Below, piece after piece: positions 23,767-33,457 of a stretch of DNA of 64,000 nucleotides. The notes beneath the pieces are model-generated. The model made no database searches. It was not told where the DNA came from and saw only the letters and a list, made by a program, of their open reading frames with translations. The position numbers and the translations under genes are program-made. This DNA comes from Methanocorpusculum sp. Lineage in GTDB: Archaea; Halobacteriota; Methanomicrobia; Methanomicrobiales; Methanocorpusculaceae. The stretch is from NCBI GenBank assembly GCA_017387505.1, contig JAFOFB010000003.1:62001-126000 (forward strand). The letters run 5' to 3'. Numbering within the stretch: position 1 is the first letter of the stretch; each line of letters starts with the position of its first letter.

Positions 23767-25998
23767 TCAGATCTTACCCTCCTTTGCGAGAACTCCTGCG
23801 GTAATCACCTGACCTGCAGAGATGCACCCATCTCCGAATGGATACTTTGGATTCATCAGACATGGAATGTCCGCAGCAGAAAGTTCCGATACAATCGTCT
23901 CCCTGATTGCGCGATTGATGGCGACACCGCCGGAAAGAGCCGCTTTTTTGATTCCTGAATCCTGCGCGGAAAGGACGGCAATCTGTGCCAGACCTTTGGC
24001 GAGTGTTTCCTGAACAGATGCAGCAATATCGCACACGTCAAGCCCTTCCTTCATCATCTCGTATGCTTCTGAAAGAAGCGAAGAGGTCGAAAGCACATAC
24101 GACCCCTCTGTGTCGCGGCTGATTGAAATCTCCATCGGCTGAGCAACTCCGCGTGCTGCATAGGCCTCGAGCATCATAGAGGGCTCACCGTCATATGTCT
24201 TCTCACGGCAGATTCCAAGAAGAGCTGATGCCGCATCGAGAACACGTCCTGTTGAAGTGGTAACCGGAGTATTGAAGCGGCGGGCAACTGCCTGCTGTAA
24301 GATTTTAAGCGACATATCATCCCACCCTCTCTCCTGCAGAAGAGAAATGGTCTCCTCGTTTGGAAGAATACCGTAAATCATTCGCTCAGGGAATTTACCT
24401 GCCAAATCTCCTCCGGGCATCAAGACAGGTTCAAGATGGCCTGCACGTGCATAGCCTGCAGAAGGAGATCCTGCAAACACCTCTCCGCCCCAGATATTTC
24501 CATCCTCACCATAACCCACTCCATCAATCGAAATTCCGATAACATCCTCTGTCGTAACAGATGCTATATGGGCTTTGTGATGCTGAACCGGACAAAGCAC
24601 TGCGCCGGTTTCCTCTGCCATCTCATGAGCAACCCTTGTGCTTAGGAACTGCGGATGCAGGTCGTGTGCGATAATCTCAGGCTTTGCTCCAGTAAGTGAA
24701 GTGAGTTTTTCGATGGTCTCTTTGAGATATGCAACGGTCGGCGGATTTCTTATGTTTCCGATATGCGGAGATGTGATTAAGAAATCTCCTTTGTAGATGC
24801 TCGCATTCGCATTAAGCTCAGGGCCGACACCTAAAATCTGCCTGTTTCCCAAATCCATCCGTGTGCGGAGAGGGGCAAGACCTCTAGAGAGACGAATGAT
24901 ATACCCGTCGCGTACCACTGAATCATCACACCGGTTTACGATATCTCTGTTGTGTGTCAGGATGTATGAAACAACACCGGTCTTTCCCATCTTTTCGATG
25001 ATTGTCTCAGTATCCGTAATCATCGGGGTTCCTGGAGCGTTGGCGGACGTCATCACAAGAAGCGGAGACTTCAGTTTCTGGAAGAGAAGGTGATGCAGGG
25101 CAGTATATGGAAGCATCACGCCTAAGTTATGGAGCTGTGAGAGTTCAGGATGTGATGTCGGGTCGAGTTTATCCAGGATAACGATTGGGTGAACAGGACC
25201 TGTTAACAGCTTGCGGTCTGCATCACTTGGAGCAACCACATACTCCTTCATAGTCTCTTCAAGCATCATCACCGCAAGAGACTGGTTTGGACGTCCTAAA
25301 ACCTGCTTCAGCTTCACTGCCGCAGACTCAACACATGCAATGTGGAATCCGCCGATACCGCGAATGGCAAGAATCTCTCCTTCGTCTAACAGCTTTGCAG
25401 TCTCTTCAATCGGATCTCCTGAAACTTCGTTTCCTTCTCCGTCGAGCAGGAAAAGTTTTGGTCCGCAGTCAGCACATGCTATCGTCTGGGCGTGGTGTCT
25501 TCTATTTTCAGGGTTGGTATAGTCGGCTTCACAGGCATCACACTTTGGAAAATCCTGCATCGCAGTTCTTTCGCGATCGTACGGGACTGTGTGAATAACA
25601 CTGTATCGCGGTCCGCAGTCAGTACACGAAGTTGCCCAGTATCCAAAGTATCGGCTCTCCGGATTTAGAACATCTTCAAGACAGTGTTCACAGGTTGCAA
25701 TATCTGCCGGAACAAAACCTGTCCTTGCTCCATCCTGACTTGGCAGAATAGAAAAGTCAGATGGGGCAGAGCCTTCAATCGGCAGGACCTCAACTGAATC
25801 GATGACAGACATCTTCGGTCCTTTAGAGACTGCCGAGCAGAACTCATCAAAGTTCTCACCCCATGCATCAATCTCCACCTCACTTCCGTGATTAATGACC
25901 GTTCCGACAATTCCGTGAGCTAAAGCCGCGGCATAAACGAATGGACGGAATCCCACACCCTGCACGATTCCGCGAAGAATAATTTTTCCCGACTGCAT
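23767..25998 (-). CDS. hypF: Carbamoyltransferase HypF
   Basis: A 743-residue [NiFe]-hydrogenase maturation protein. In order: an acylphosphatase domain (1-88, VQGVGFRPF); two zinc fingers (Cys103, 106, 125, 128 and Cys153, 156, 175, 178, each CxxC-x18-CxxC); a YrdC-like domain with AIRGIGGFHIAC; and a Kae1-like domain with VQHHKAHIAS and GISIDGVGYGEDG. It transfers carbamoyl from carbamoyl phosphate to HypE for cyanide-ligand formation. No other hyp gene is nearby. Start at the ATG at 25998. Confidence 0.93.
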   Translation of the reverse strand: MQSGKIILRGIVQGVGFRPFVYAAALAHGIVGTVINHGSEVEIDAWGENFDEFCSAVSKGPKMSVIDSVEVLPIEGSAPSDFSILPSQDGARTGFVPADIATCEHCLEDVLNPESRYFGYWATSCTDCGPRYSVIHTVPYDRERTAMQDFPKCDACEADYTNPENRRHHAQTIACADCGPKLFLLDGEGNEVSGDPIEETAKLLDEGEILAIRGIGGFHIACVESAAVKLKQVLGRPNQSLAVMMLEETMKEYVVAPSDADRKLLTGPVHPIVILDKLDPTSHPELSQLHNLGVMLPYTALHHLLFQKLKSPLLVMTSANAPGTPMITDTETIIEKMGKTGVVSYILTHNRDIVNRCDDSVVRDGYIIRLSRGLAPLRTRMDLGNRQILGVGPELNANASIYKGDFLITSPHIGNIRNPPTVAYLKETIEKLTSLTGAKPEIIAHDLHPQFLSTRVAHEMAEETGAVLCPVQHHKAHIASVTTEDVIGISIDGVGYGEDGNIWGGEVFAGSPSAGYARAGHLEPVLMPGGDLAGKFPERMIYGILPNEETISLLQERGWDDMSLKILQQAVARRFNTPVTTSTGRVLDAASALLGICREKTYDGEPSMMLEAYAARGVAQPMEISISRDTEGSYVLSTSSLLSEAYEMMKEGLDVCDIAASVQETLAKGLAQIAVLSAQDSGIKKAALSGGVAINRAIRETIVSELSAADIPCLMNPKYPFGDGCISAGQVITAGVLAKEGKI

Positions 25999-26067
25999 AC
26001 CTGATTGTATAGATATAGGGCTGTGAGGGAATTTAAGTGTTCTATCTGTGATGTAAAAAAAGGGTGG

Positions 26068-26745
26068 TTACTGTTTCTGCTTTGCAGCATCTTTTCCGAT
26101 GTCGGCGGATACGATGACAAAGAGGAACAGGAAGAGAACTTCAGTAATGATACGCATAAGGACAGCGATAACATTGACCGGATTTGGAATTCCTGCGAAG
26201 AGTGCAAGCCAGAGGAGTGCCAGAATAACAGCAACTGCAGAGATTACGGCAATGACAACGAGGACATTGAAGAATTTGTTAGAGATGTATCCGGTTGCAA
26301 AGAATCTCATGAGTCTGATACCAAGCCAGATTGTAACGACGAGAAGAATAATTCCCCATAATGCAATCACAGTGGATGAGAAATTAACGCCTGCGTTTTC
26401 AATAAGCATTGGCCAGATGTTGATATCTCCTCCTGCTCCTCCATTGATAATTGTCATAATTGTGGTGAAGAGAGTTCCGAACTCATAAATCTGAGAGAAG
26501 AAGAAGTAGGAAAGCCATGCTGCAAGAGTTACTTTTGCTGCTTTTTCAGAACATTTCAGAACGATACCAAGAACAACTAATGAAATAAGGAATGTTACAA
26601 CTGCTGAACCGTCACCGATGTTAATGACAGGCATGTAATTTTCAGCACTCATGAATGATGTAGATATAACACAGCCGAGTGATGCCAGCATGATGAGAAG
26701 CAGACAGACAATATATGCCGGTTTGCCGGATGGGATTTTAGCCAT
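26068..26745 (-). CDS. Hypothetical membrane protein with about six helices
   Basis: A 225-residue hydrophobic protein with about six membrane helices, the first reading AYIVCLLLIMLASLGCVIS. The short soluble tail DIGKDAAKQKQ is basic. No conserved motif recognised. A strong GGAGGT ribosome-binding site lies 5 bp before the ATG, and a CTATATGG-type TATA element lies about 25 bp further up on the minus strand. The first helix ends in LGCV, which could be read as a lipobox, but a membrane protein is more likely. Confidence 0.5.
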   Translation of the reverse strand: MAKIPSGKPAYIVCLLLIMLASLGCVISTSFMSAENYMPVINIGDGSAVVTFLISLVVLGIVLKCSEKAAKVTLAAWLSYFFFSQIYEFGTLFTTIMTIINGGAGGDINIWPMLIENAGVNFSSTVIALWGIILLVVTIWLGIRLMRFFATGYISNKFFNVLVVIAVISAVAVILALLWLALFAGIPNPVNVIAVLMRIITEVLFLFLFVIVSADIGKDAAKQKQ

Positions 26746-26923
26746 TTTTACCTCCTTTTAGATTATTAACTATATGGCAGATTTGCATTTATAGTTCTCG
26801 GAAAAAAACACATTAGTTGGGGCACATTCAATATGTTATGCGGAAATACTGCTTTAGTCTGCTGAATTACTGCGGCGGCAGTGTATGAATTACACTTTGG
26901 TAAAAGTATCGTAAAAAAAAAGA
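26746..26923. other. Intergenic region without a gene
   Basis: The 178 bp between the membrane protein and the triplet-repeat lipoprotein holds the GGAGGT ribosome-binding site and TATA-like element of the membrane protein at its left end. The rest is A/T-rich with a GCGGCGGCAG stretch. I see no RNA gene or strong hairpin in it. Confidence 0.4.
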
Positions 26924-27784
26924 TTATGCAGAAGATACTCTTTCGAGAATATCTCCATAATTAACATCCTGCAGTGTTCCGTCTTCTAAGAGTACATATT
27001 CAGACATGTATTTAGATTTCAGAATACCTCCTGCCTCTGTTGGAGTGTATTCATAGAAGTAGACATCCAGGAACTCTTTTGTCTCTCTGTCATAGATGGT
27101 ACAGACACAGATTCCGTCATCACGGAATTCATAAGTAATTAACTGTAAGCCTTCCAGCGGTGTCTCGACCCAGATTCCGTCAACTTCTTCGAAGATAACT
27201 TCATCATCCAGAGTGGTTTTCATTTTGCCGTCTTCAATGGTGTAGGAGTCCACATATCTGATGAAAATCTGGTTCTCTGCATACTCTTCCCACTGTAAAT
27301 TATATGCATATGATTTTTCTCCGTCCTGATGGAGGGTTTCAACACCTGTTCCATCTTCGTTGAAGACATAGGTGTAGTAGAACATTGGCTCTTCCCCTTC
27401 TGGGAGAACTTCTGTCCAGACTCCTCCGATTTTCTCTTCTCCTTCTGCAAGGCTGTAGGTGTACTGATAATCATCAGTCATGGTTTTACCGTCTTCAGAG
27501 AAGATAAAGAGAGACAGTTCCTCACACAGATAGGCGTCTTCGGATGTTTTTTCCCAGATGATTGGATAGTAGTAGTCAATCTCTGCATAGGAATAGGAAT
27601 ATATAATCTCTCCTGTACCGTCTTTTTCAAAGGTCAGCATGTAAGACAGACTATATCCATAATCTTCATACTGAATCGGTTCTGTGGTCTGCCAGCTTCC
27701 GACAATCGGGTCTGCTGTAGTCACACAGCCTGCTGTCAGGATTACAGCGGCTGTGAGAAGCAGAAGTCCTGCGATTTTTTTCAT
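26924..27784 (-). CDS. Lipoprotein with three tandem ~75-residue repeats
   Basis: A 286-residue lipoprotein. The signal ends in LTAGC (Cys20), which is probably lipidated. The mature part repeats the plan W-T/E...FYYTYxFxEDGTG...W-E-...-DGKxM three times: units begin near GSWQT (29), GVWTEV (121) and GIWVET (205), with strand motifs TFEKDGTG, VFNEDGTG and EFRDDGIC. This resembles lipocalin-like sheet modules, but the family is not identified. It is monocistronic, between the membrane protein and the phosphatidyltransferase genes. Confidence 0.55.
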   Translation of the reverse strand: MKKIAGLLLLTAAVILTAGCVTTADPIVGSWQTTEPIQYEDYGYSLSYMLTFEKDGTGEIIYSYSYAEIDYYYPIIWEKTSEDAYLCEELSLFIFSEDGKTMTDDYQYTYSLAEGEEKIGGVWTEVLPEGEEPMFYYTYVFNEDGTGVETLHQDGEKSYAYNLQWEEYAENQIFIRYVDSYTIEDGKMKTTLDDEVIFEEVDGIWVETPLEGLQLITYEFRDDGICVCTIYDRETKEFLDVYFYEYTPTEAGGILKSKYMSEYVLLEDGTLQDVNYGDILERVSSA

Positions 27785-27873
27785 GAAATTATATCGAGGG
27801 TTGTTGTGATAAATCTATCTTATCTCAATGCATCAAAAGAGATTCATAGAGAAACAAACAAAAATATTGTAAA

Positions 27874-28371
27874 ATGTCAATCCTCAAAGGATGTGTCCCG
27901 AATATCCTGACTTCTTTTAGAATTGTTGGAGCATTTCTGCTTCTTTTCCTTACACCAATGAGTCTGGAATTCCTGGGTGTTTATCTTCTCTGCGGGGTTT
28001 CAGATATGATTGACGGGCGGGCCGCCCGAAAACTTCATGCAGAAAGCAGGTTTGGTGCGTCCTTTGACGGTTTTGCAGATTTTGTGTTTATTTTAGTCAG
28101 CCTTGTTATATTCATTCCATACTTCTCGCTTCCAATCTGGCTGTGGATTTTTGCCGCAGTGATTTTCGGCATGAAACTTTTGTCTCTTTGTTTGAGATAC
28201 AAAAAAGAAGGGTTTGTCGGTTTTTCAGCATCGAAGATGAATAAGTTAGCAGGAGCAGTTCTATTTATCTCACCTCTTGCTGCCTGCTTTGTTGGGATTA
28301 TTCCGCCTCTTGTTGTTGCCGGGCTGGTTTGTCTGGTCTCAGCGTTTTTTGAGCTGAAAAGTTTTAGATAA
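27874..28371 (+). CDS. CDP-alcohol phosphatidyltransferase family protein
   Basis: A 165-residue membrane enzyme. The full catalytic pattern D-x2-DG-x2-AR-x8-G-x3-D-x3-D is present at about residues 44-69 (DMIDG, then AAR, then FGASFDGFAD). It joins a CDP-activated alcohol to a lipid acceptor. The archaeal equivalents make archaetidylinositol phosphate or related polar lipids, and the acceptor cannot be read. Four to five hydrophobic helices are visible. It converges with marker protein 8, overlapping by 8 bp. Confidence 0.82.
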   Translation: MSILKGCVPNILTSFRIVGAFLLLFLTPMSLEFLGVYLLCGVSDMIDGRAARKLHAESRFGASFDGFADFVFILVSLVIFIPYFSLPIWLWIFAAVIFGMKLLSLCLRYKKEGFVGFSASKMNKLAGAVLFISPLAACFVGIIPPLVVAGLVCLVSAFFELKSFR

Positions 28372-29227
28372 GCGGTTCCGGCTGTTTTCCCATGTCACAG
28401 ACAGGAAGTTTCATGTTTTTGATTAAGAGCGGTTCGTTTGTGTCCATGAGACGCTCTAAGACTATGCGTTTTCCAAATGCAGATACAGCAAAGACTGGTA
28501 CACCAACTCCTCCCTGAACAACCGCGTACTCTTTTGCGGCATCACGGATGTGCTGAGATGCGCAGGCAAATACTAAATCACACGTGGCACAGAGACGCTT
28601 TGCGTCATCAAGGCTTGCAACACCTGTTGTGTGAACGCCTATGATTACTGCATCAGGGAATTGAGAGCGGATTTCTTCTGCCAGCTCATGCTGGAATCCT
28701 GCAACCGTGACCGCGACGTTTTTGAATCCGCGTCTCTTTGCTTCGGCAACACCGGCTAAGGCGTTAAGGGATGCTGTTTCTTTGTCCACTACAATGCCGC
28801 CCGCTTCTTCGATTGCAGAGATTACTTCTGCGTACGGCACAGTCTCCACAAGCCCGGACATTCTACCGCCAATTCCCTGGATGAGTTTGGGGTCGGTAAC
28901 GATAACCGTTCCTGCTCCGTCACAGCATATGACTGCGGCATCAACGGTTTTGTTTTTGAGAGCGGTTGTTAATAGTTCGGATGCGCCAAACAGAACCTGC
29001 GATTCTTCATCCAGGACCTGGCGGTCACGTGTGCACATTCCAAATTTGGATATTCTGTGCTCGATATTTTTTTTGACTGCTTCAGGTGTTACAGGATTTA
29101 TTGGAGATGCGAACCGTTTGGCAAACGGGCAGAAGGATATCTTCGGTTCTCCCACTTCAGTTACTTTGCCGTTTTCGATTACAAGCCGCGTCATACCTGC
29201 GGCTTCGATTACATGCCGTTCTTCCAT
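28364..29227 (-). CDS. Methanogenesis marker protein 8 (DUF2099)
   Basis: A 287-residue protein matching the DUF2099 family, a gene set limited to methanogens. Recognisable are the N-terminal ISFCPFAKRFASPI, GMCTRDR, CDGAGTVIVT, GRMSGLVET and CASQHIRDAA. Its cysteines and small-residue loops suggest nucleotide or cofactor binding, but the reaction is not established. It links the organism to methanogenesis, like atwA, DUF1890/1894, mfnB and cofE. It is monocistronic. Confidence 0.85.
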   Translation of the reverse strand: MEERHVIEAAGMTRLVIENGKVTEVGEPKISFCPFAKRFASPINPVTPEAVKKNIEHRISKFGMCTRDRQVLDEESQVLFGASELLTTALKNKTVDAAVICCDGAGTVIVTDPKLIQGIGGRMSGLVETVPYAEVISAIEEAGGIVVDKETASLNALAGVAEAKRRGFKNVAVTVAGFQHELAEEIRSQFPDAVIIGVHTTGVASLDDAKRLCATCDLVFACASQHIRDAAKEYAVVQGGVGVPVFAVSAFGKRIVLERLMDTNEPLLIKNMKLPVCDMGKQPEPLI

Positions 29228-29291
29228 GATTGTTTTTTGGTTGGCGGAGGATATATGGGTTTCCAGAGTGTGATTTTTGTAAACTGAGTTG

Positions 29292-29981
29292 TTAGAGAAT
29301 CATATATCGTTTCACTTTTCCTTCAACCCTGCACTGAATTATCCCATCAGTCTCTAACCGTTTTACATGCCAGCGAATGGTCTGTTCGGATAGTCCTGAG
29401 ATTTTTGCAAGCTCTCTTTGAGTAATGTCGGGATTTTCTGATATCAGACGATAGATTTCAGCAGGACGTTTTCTGGAAAGTGCCGCCGCAAGTTTTGCCT
29501 GACTAAGGCTTGCGGAACTTTTTGGATAGTATCTTGGTGTTCCATGATACTGCGTGCTTATGATATGGTTTGTCTGTTCTAATTTGTGAAGATGATGCGT
29601 CACTGAACCGCGTGAGAATCCAAGAGCTGAGACAATCTGGCTCTCCTGACATCCTGAGTTTTCTACGATGAAATCATAGATGGTATCTCTTCGAGATGAA
29701 GTTACTGTAAATCCTCTCTGAATTATGCAGACTGTTATGAGGACTGCCGCGGCTGAGAGGAATAGGAGGGGTGTGGGAAATGAGATTGATGCTTGCGGGA
29801 CTTGCGGGACAAACTGTGACTGGTAAAGAAAGATTGGTATTGAACTGATGTATGTCCCTGTAATTATCTGTGAGGTTAAAGTTACATTGAATGTAGATGG
29901 GATTGCTGAAATAATTGGTTTCATTCCACTAACCGGATATATGAATAGCGGCAGTAAAAGCGGAATGAAACGGAGGTTCAT
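29292..29981 (-). CDS. Membrane-anchored tandem winged-helix regulator
   Basis: A 229-residue protein. A signal-like N terminus (1-20) leads to an outside Ser/Thr-rich stretch, one membrane helix (about 70-88), then two winged-helix domains in the cytoplasm. The first (about 95-150) has ESQIVSALGFSRGSVTHHLHKLEQ and the second (about 172-229) has TQRELAKISGLSEQTIRWHVKRLE, both MarR/ArsR-like. It is probably a one-component membrane sensor of transcription. Target unknown. An AGAGGT ribosome-binding site lies directly before the ATG. Confidence 0.65.
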   Translation of the reverse strand: MNLRFIPLLLPLFIYPVSGMKPIISAIPSTFNVTLTSQIITGTYISSIPIFLYQSQFVPQVPQASISFPTPLLFLSAAAVLITVCIIQRGFTVTSSRRDTIYDFIVENSGCQESQIVSALGFSRGSVTHHLHKLEQTNHIISTQYHGTPRYYPKSSASLSQAKLAAALSRKRPAEIYRLISENPDITQRELAKISGLSEQTIRWHVKRLETDGIIQCRVEGKVKRYMIL

Positions 29982-30035
29982 ACCTCTATTTCTGTCCGCG
30001 AAATAATATAAAGTGATTGAGCATTTAATCGCGGG

Positions 30036-30515
30036 TTAGATTGCTCCATAGAAAAATTGAACCGGAATATCTTTCATCCCTCTTTTGCTCGCTACTTCAT
30101 TAATCCTTTCATAGAGTTCATCAAACTGTGCTTTTTCTTCTTCCGTTAACTCATATCTTCCACGAATCTGAACTGTAGGTGGATTTCCATCAATGAATTT
30201 TCCGCGGATTCCAATTTCAAGATAGTTGTTAGTTACTCTTGGTTCGCGAATGGCTGTGTCTGTTTCATCAGCCCACTGATAGATGATGTCTTTTATTTCC
30301 GGGTGCATATTGTACCAGAAATTGAGATTCTCAGGCAGATTATCATAGTTACCATACAGAGTTCCCAACCCGATGGCAAGATATACGGCTCCAGGTTCGG
30401 CATCAGGAGGGCTGACTGTCTCGTATGCTTCATAATCAGGATATGGTCCATACTGAATACATCCTGCTGAAAATATAACAGTCAGAAGTAACAGTATTAG
30501 AATTACTTTCTTCAT
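30036..30515 (-). CDS. Small putative lipoprotein, unknown
   Basis: A 159-residue secreted protein. The start at 30515 (MKKVILILLLL) gives a normal signal peptide ending SAGC (Cys19); upstream in-frame codons are not needed. The mature domain holds GAVYLAIGLGTLYGNYDNLPENLNFWY and the later EIGIRGKFIDGNPPTVQIRGRYELTEEEKAQFDELY. No family recognised. It is between the membrane regulator and the aldo/keto reductase. Confidence 0.55.
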   Translation of the reverse strand: MKKVILILLLLTVIFSAGCIQYGPYPDYEAYETVSPPDAEPGAVYLAIGLGTLYGNYDNLPENLNFWYNMHPEIKDIIYQWADETDTAIREPRVTNNYLEIGIRGKFIDGNPPTVQIRGRYELTEEEKAQFDELYERINEVASKRGMKDIPVQFFYGAI

Positions 30516-30606
30516 AGATAATAATTCACGGAAAAAGAGATAAAGGAATTGAGCATTTAATCGCTGTATCAAAATCTTTTGAAATTCTGTGGTTCTTCCC
30601 CCGAAC

Positions 30607-31785
30607 TCACCTCTCCAAAAATTTCTTCACCACAGGAAGAGCCATCCGATAAATTCTGCCCTCCATCATTGTCTTTACCTCATCCAGATAATCCCGAATA
30701 AGAATGCCCTGCGGACACTTCCTCTCGCAAAGCCCGCAGTTCACACAGGAGGAAGCCGCCGCTGGTTTTTCTTTTAGAGACGTGCATGTGACATAGGCAA
30801 GCATTCCCGAAAACCACCCCTGAGTACATCGTATATTGTATGCCGAAAAGCAGGATGGGATATCCACACCGTGCGGACATGGCATACAGTAACCGCAGGA
30901 TGTGCAGGGGACACGAATCCCCTCATTCAGAACTGAACAAACCTTATCGAATACTGCAAGCTCTGCATCTGAAAGCGAACCTGCTTTTGCTGAATCTGCT
31001 GACGCACAGTTCTCCTCAACCTGTGACACTGAATTCATACCTGAGAGAACAACAGTAACCTCCTCAAAATTCCAGAGCCATCTAAAAGCCTGCTCAACAG
31101 GCGTCTTCGCTGAATCAGCATCAGAAAACATTTCTGCAGCTCTCTTTGGAAGATTAACAAGAGCGCCGCCTCGAAGTGGCTCCATCACAAAAACAGGCAG
31201 ACCTTTTTCTGCCGCGTATTTCATGCCTGCTATTCCTGCCTGCGTGTGTGCATCGAAATAGTTTATCTGAATCTGACAGAAATCCCAGTCGTACGCATCA
31301 ATCAGCTCCTTAAACTCAGCAGTTCCCCCGTGATATGAAAAACCAAACTGCCGAATCTCGCCTGATGCCTTTTTGGATTCAGCCCACTCAACAATTCCAA
31401 GAGACACAAGCCGTTTCCATGAAGCAATGTCTCCTAACATGTGAACCATGTAGTAGTCAATATAATCCGTTTGCAGGCGTTCCTTCTGTTCCGAAAATAG
31501 TTTCTCGAAATCCTCAGGTTTCTTACACTGGCGGAAAGGCAGTTTCGTTGCAACAAAAACATCCATTCTATGACCTTTTGAAAGGAACTTTCCAAGAGCC
31601 GCCTCGCTTCCCGGATAAAGATAGGCCGTATCAAAGTAATTAACCCCTAAGGAGAGAGCAAGAGACAACTCTTCTTCTGTCTTTTTCTGATTAACAGCAA
31701 CCCCGGCCGTTCTCGAAAAACGCATACACCCGTATCCGAGAACAGATAAGCGGTCACCGTTTTTTGGGTTTACTCGATACTGCAT
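30607..31785 (-). CDS. Aldo/keto reductase with C-terminal [4Fe-4S] ferredoxin-like domain
   Basis: A 392-residue oxidoreductase. The AKR barrel occupies about 1-290, with GYGCMRFSR at the N terminus, YFDTAYLYPGSE (the Asp/Tyr tetrad residues), ATKLP and the later HMLG segment. The C-terminal part has CTSCGYCMPCPHGVDIP (about 298-314) and CVNCGLCERKCPQGI (about 351-365), two iron-sulfur motifs. Iron-sulfur AKRs of this type are common in anaerobes. Electron source and substrate are unknown. The start is chosen at the ATG at 31785. Confidence 0.85.
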   Translation of the reverse strand: MQYRVNPKNGDRLSVLGYGCMRFSRTAGVAVNQKKTEEELSLALSLGVNYFDTAYLYPGSEAALGKFLSKGHRMDVFVATKLPFRQCKKPEDFEKLFSEQKERLQTDYIDYYMVHMLGDIASWKRLVSLGIVEWAESKKASGEIRQFGFSYHGGTAEFKELIDAYDWDFCQIQINYFDAHTQAGIAGMKYAAEKGLPVFVMEPLRGGALVNLPKRAAEMFSDADSAKTPVEQAFRWLWNFEEVTVVLSGMNSVSQVEENCASADSAKAGSLSDAELAVFDKVCSVLNEGIRVPCTSCGYCMPCPHGVDIPSCFSAYNIRCTQGWFSGMLAYVTCTSLKEKPAAASSCVNCGLCERKCPQGILIRDYLDEVKTMMEGRIYRMALPVVKKFLER

Positions 31786-31839
31786 TGTATCATAATTGTC
31801 GTAAGAGAAGTTATACTAACCGGCTTGGGTGTGTTTGGT

Positions 31840-32508
31840 TTATCTGATTCCGGCGCGTCCGAGGATTCTATCTCTCTTCGCTCCAAAGAATTTCGTCAGC
31901 AGTTTAACCTCATATCCGACAAGAACCGCAGCAATAATTGTGCCAACTCCGACACTTCCAAGTGAATGAACTATGATGACACATGTCAGAAGAGAAATCA
32001 GAACCATAGTGACATCTGAAATCACCTTAACTGTAGAGAACTTCTTCCGCAAAGCCTGGCTTACAGCAATCACAAACCCTTCCGGCGGGAGCGGAACAAA
32101 TCCCGGAGACACATAGAGGAAAACACCTGCAGCGACAAAGACAGTACTTAAAAGTATTAGGAAAATCTTTAGAACAAAGCTGTCAGGAGTTGGAATGCCT
32201 GCGGTAATTAATCCGCAGAATGTAAGAAACGCTCCAAATACAAGCCCTATTGGAAGCTGAAGCAGATTTACAATTTTGTAGTTCTTTCTAAGTATTAATA
32301 TCTGAAGAAGAACCATCAGGACAGAAAAAATCATCGTGGCAACACCAAAATCCATCCCTGATACAACAGTTATTGTATATGGAATAGAACTAATCGGTGT
32401 AACTCCCAAATCAGATATTACTGAAACCACAACACCAAATGACATCAGTGTCATTCCCGCGAAATAGAACAGCAGTTTTATTCCGAATTTATCTATGCCG
32501 AACATCAT
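31840..32508 (-). CDS. YczE/YitT-like membrane protein (DUF6198)
   Basis: A 222-residue membrane protein with about five to six helices. The pattern FYFAGMTLMSFGVVVSVISDLGVTPISSIPY is characteristic of YczE/YyaS/YitT membrane proteins, and GFVPLPPEGFVIAVSQ is a second family stretch. Role unknown (possible transporter). I start at the ATG at 32508 (MMFGID) rather than a TTG at 32514. Confidence 0.65.
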   Translation of the reverse strand: MMFGIDKFGIKLLFYFAGMTLMSFGVVVSVISDLGVTPISSIPYTITVVSGMDFGVATMIFSVLMVLLQILILRKNYKIVNLLQLPIGLVFGAFLTFCGLITAGIPTPDSFVLKIFLILLSTVFVAAGVFLYVSPGFVPLPPEGFVIAVSQALRKKFSTVKVISDVTMVLISLLTCVIIVHSLGSVGVGTIIAAVLVGYEVKLLTKFFGAKRDRILGRAGIR

Positions 32509-32617
32509 TCCCAAAATATCTTCATTATATTTTGAGGTTGTGCATCTAATACCTGTTTCTTTGACTTCGAACTGCTAACCGATTACCTTTTGGCATGTCA
32601 GAATAAATCGTATATAC

Positions 32618-33457
32618 ATGACTGAAGAAGATATCAATACAATACCTGAAGTCACTGAGGCTACGAAAAAGAAGCGTACCTATCGTAAAAAGAAGGTCGA
32701 AGCACCGGCAGAGGAAGTGCCTGTCGAAACTGTGCCGGAAGTGACCGAAGGAAAAACCGAAGAGGTAAAAGAACCGGAAGAGCAGACTCCTCACAAGAAA
32801 GTCCCTGAACAGTTCTTAAAGGACTTAAACGAGTTTGCTGCAATCCTCGAGGCAAACCCTCCAATCATTGACCCGATTCGCGAGGTCTTCGAGTACCACT
32901 TAATCGACCCGATTGACAGAAAGACCTTCCCGAAGATGGTAAATGCAATGTCGATGCTCTTAGGACCCGCTGCAACTATGGTTGTGATGACCGGATGTCA
33001 CGTAAACTCTGCGGCATTCTTCGAGGACTTAGTCTTCGCCTGCAAAGGAAACGACAAAGCAAAGGCGGCCATCTGGATTATTCAGCACTTAACATCTCTC
33101 TACGGAAACCGTGTTCAGAAGGCATACACCTTATCCTCTGGAACGATGGATGAGGATTGGCACACAATCGATGTCAACACATACCGCCGCGAGGGAGAAA
33201 ATCCTGTCTGGACGATTGACATGATTGTAAATCTTTACAACGGCAAGGATTCGCATATCAGAATGACACCTGACTCTGCATTCCAGTTAGTCGAGATTTT
33301 AATGGCGGAACTCGCAAACAATGTACCAATCGAGCAGGTCGATGCAGGCCTTATTGAGAAGTGCAAGGAAAACTGCAAAAACTTCTATGACAAATTCTTC
33401 GGCGGAGCAGACGAAGAGGCAGAAGAAGTCGAGGAAGACCCGGCAGGATACGCATAA
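32618..33457 (+). CDS. Hypothetical protein with Lys/Glu/Pro-rich N terminus
   Basis: A 279-residue protein. The first ~70 residues are low-complexity, alternating TEVPEVTEG-like acidic and KKKRTYRKKK basic runs, so probably flexible. The rest (about 75-265) is a folded, mostly helical domain with EQFLKDLNEFAAIL, MVVMTGCHVNSAAFFEDLVFA and WTIDMIVNLYNG. An acidic tail closes it. There is no recognised family. A TATA-like AATAAATCG lies in the short leader. The downstream gene converges. Confidence 0.5.
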   Translation: MTEEDINTIPEVTEATKKKRTYRKKKVEAPAEEVPVETVPEVTEGKTEEVKEPEEQTPHKKVPEQFLKDLNEFAAILEANPPIIDPIREVFEYHLIDPIDRKTFPKMVNAMSMLLGPAATMVVMTGCHVNSAAFFEDLVFACKGNDKAKAAIWIIQHLTSLYGNRVQKAYTLSSGTMDEDWHTIDVNTYRREGENPVWTIDMIVNLYNGKDSHIRMTPDSAFQLVEILMAELANNVPIEQVDAGLIEKCKENCKNFYDKFFGGADEEAEEVEEDPAGYA

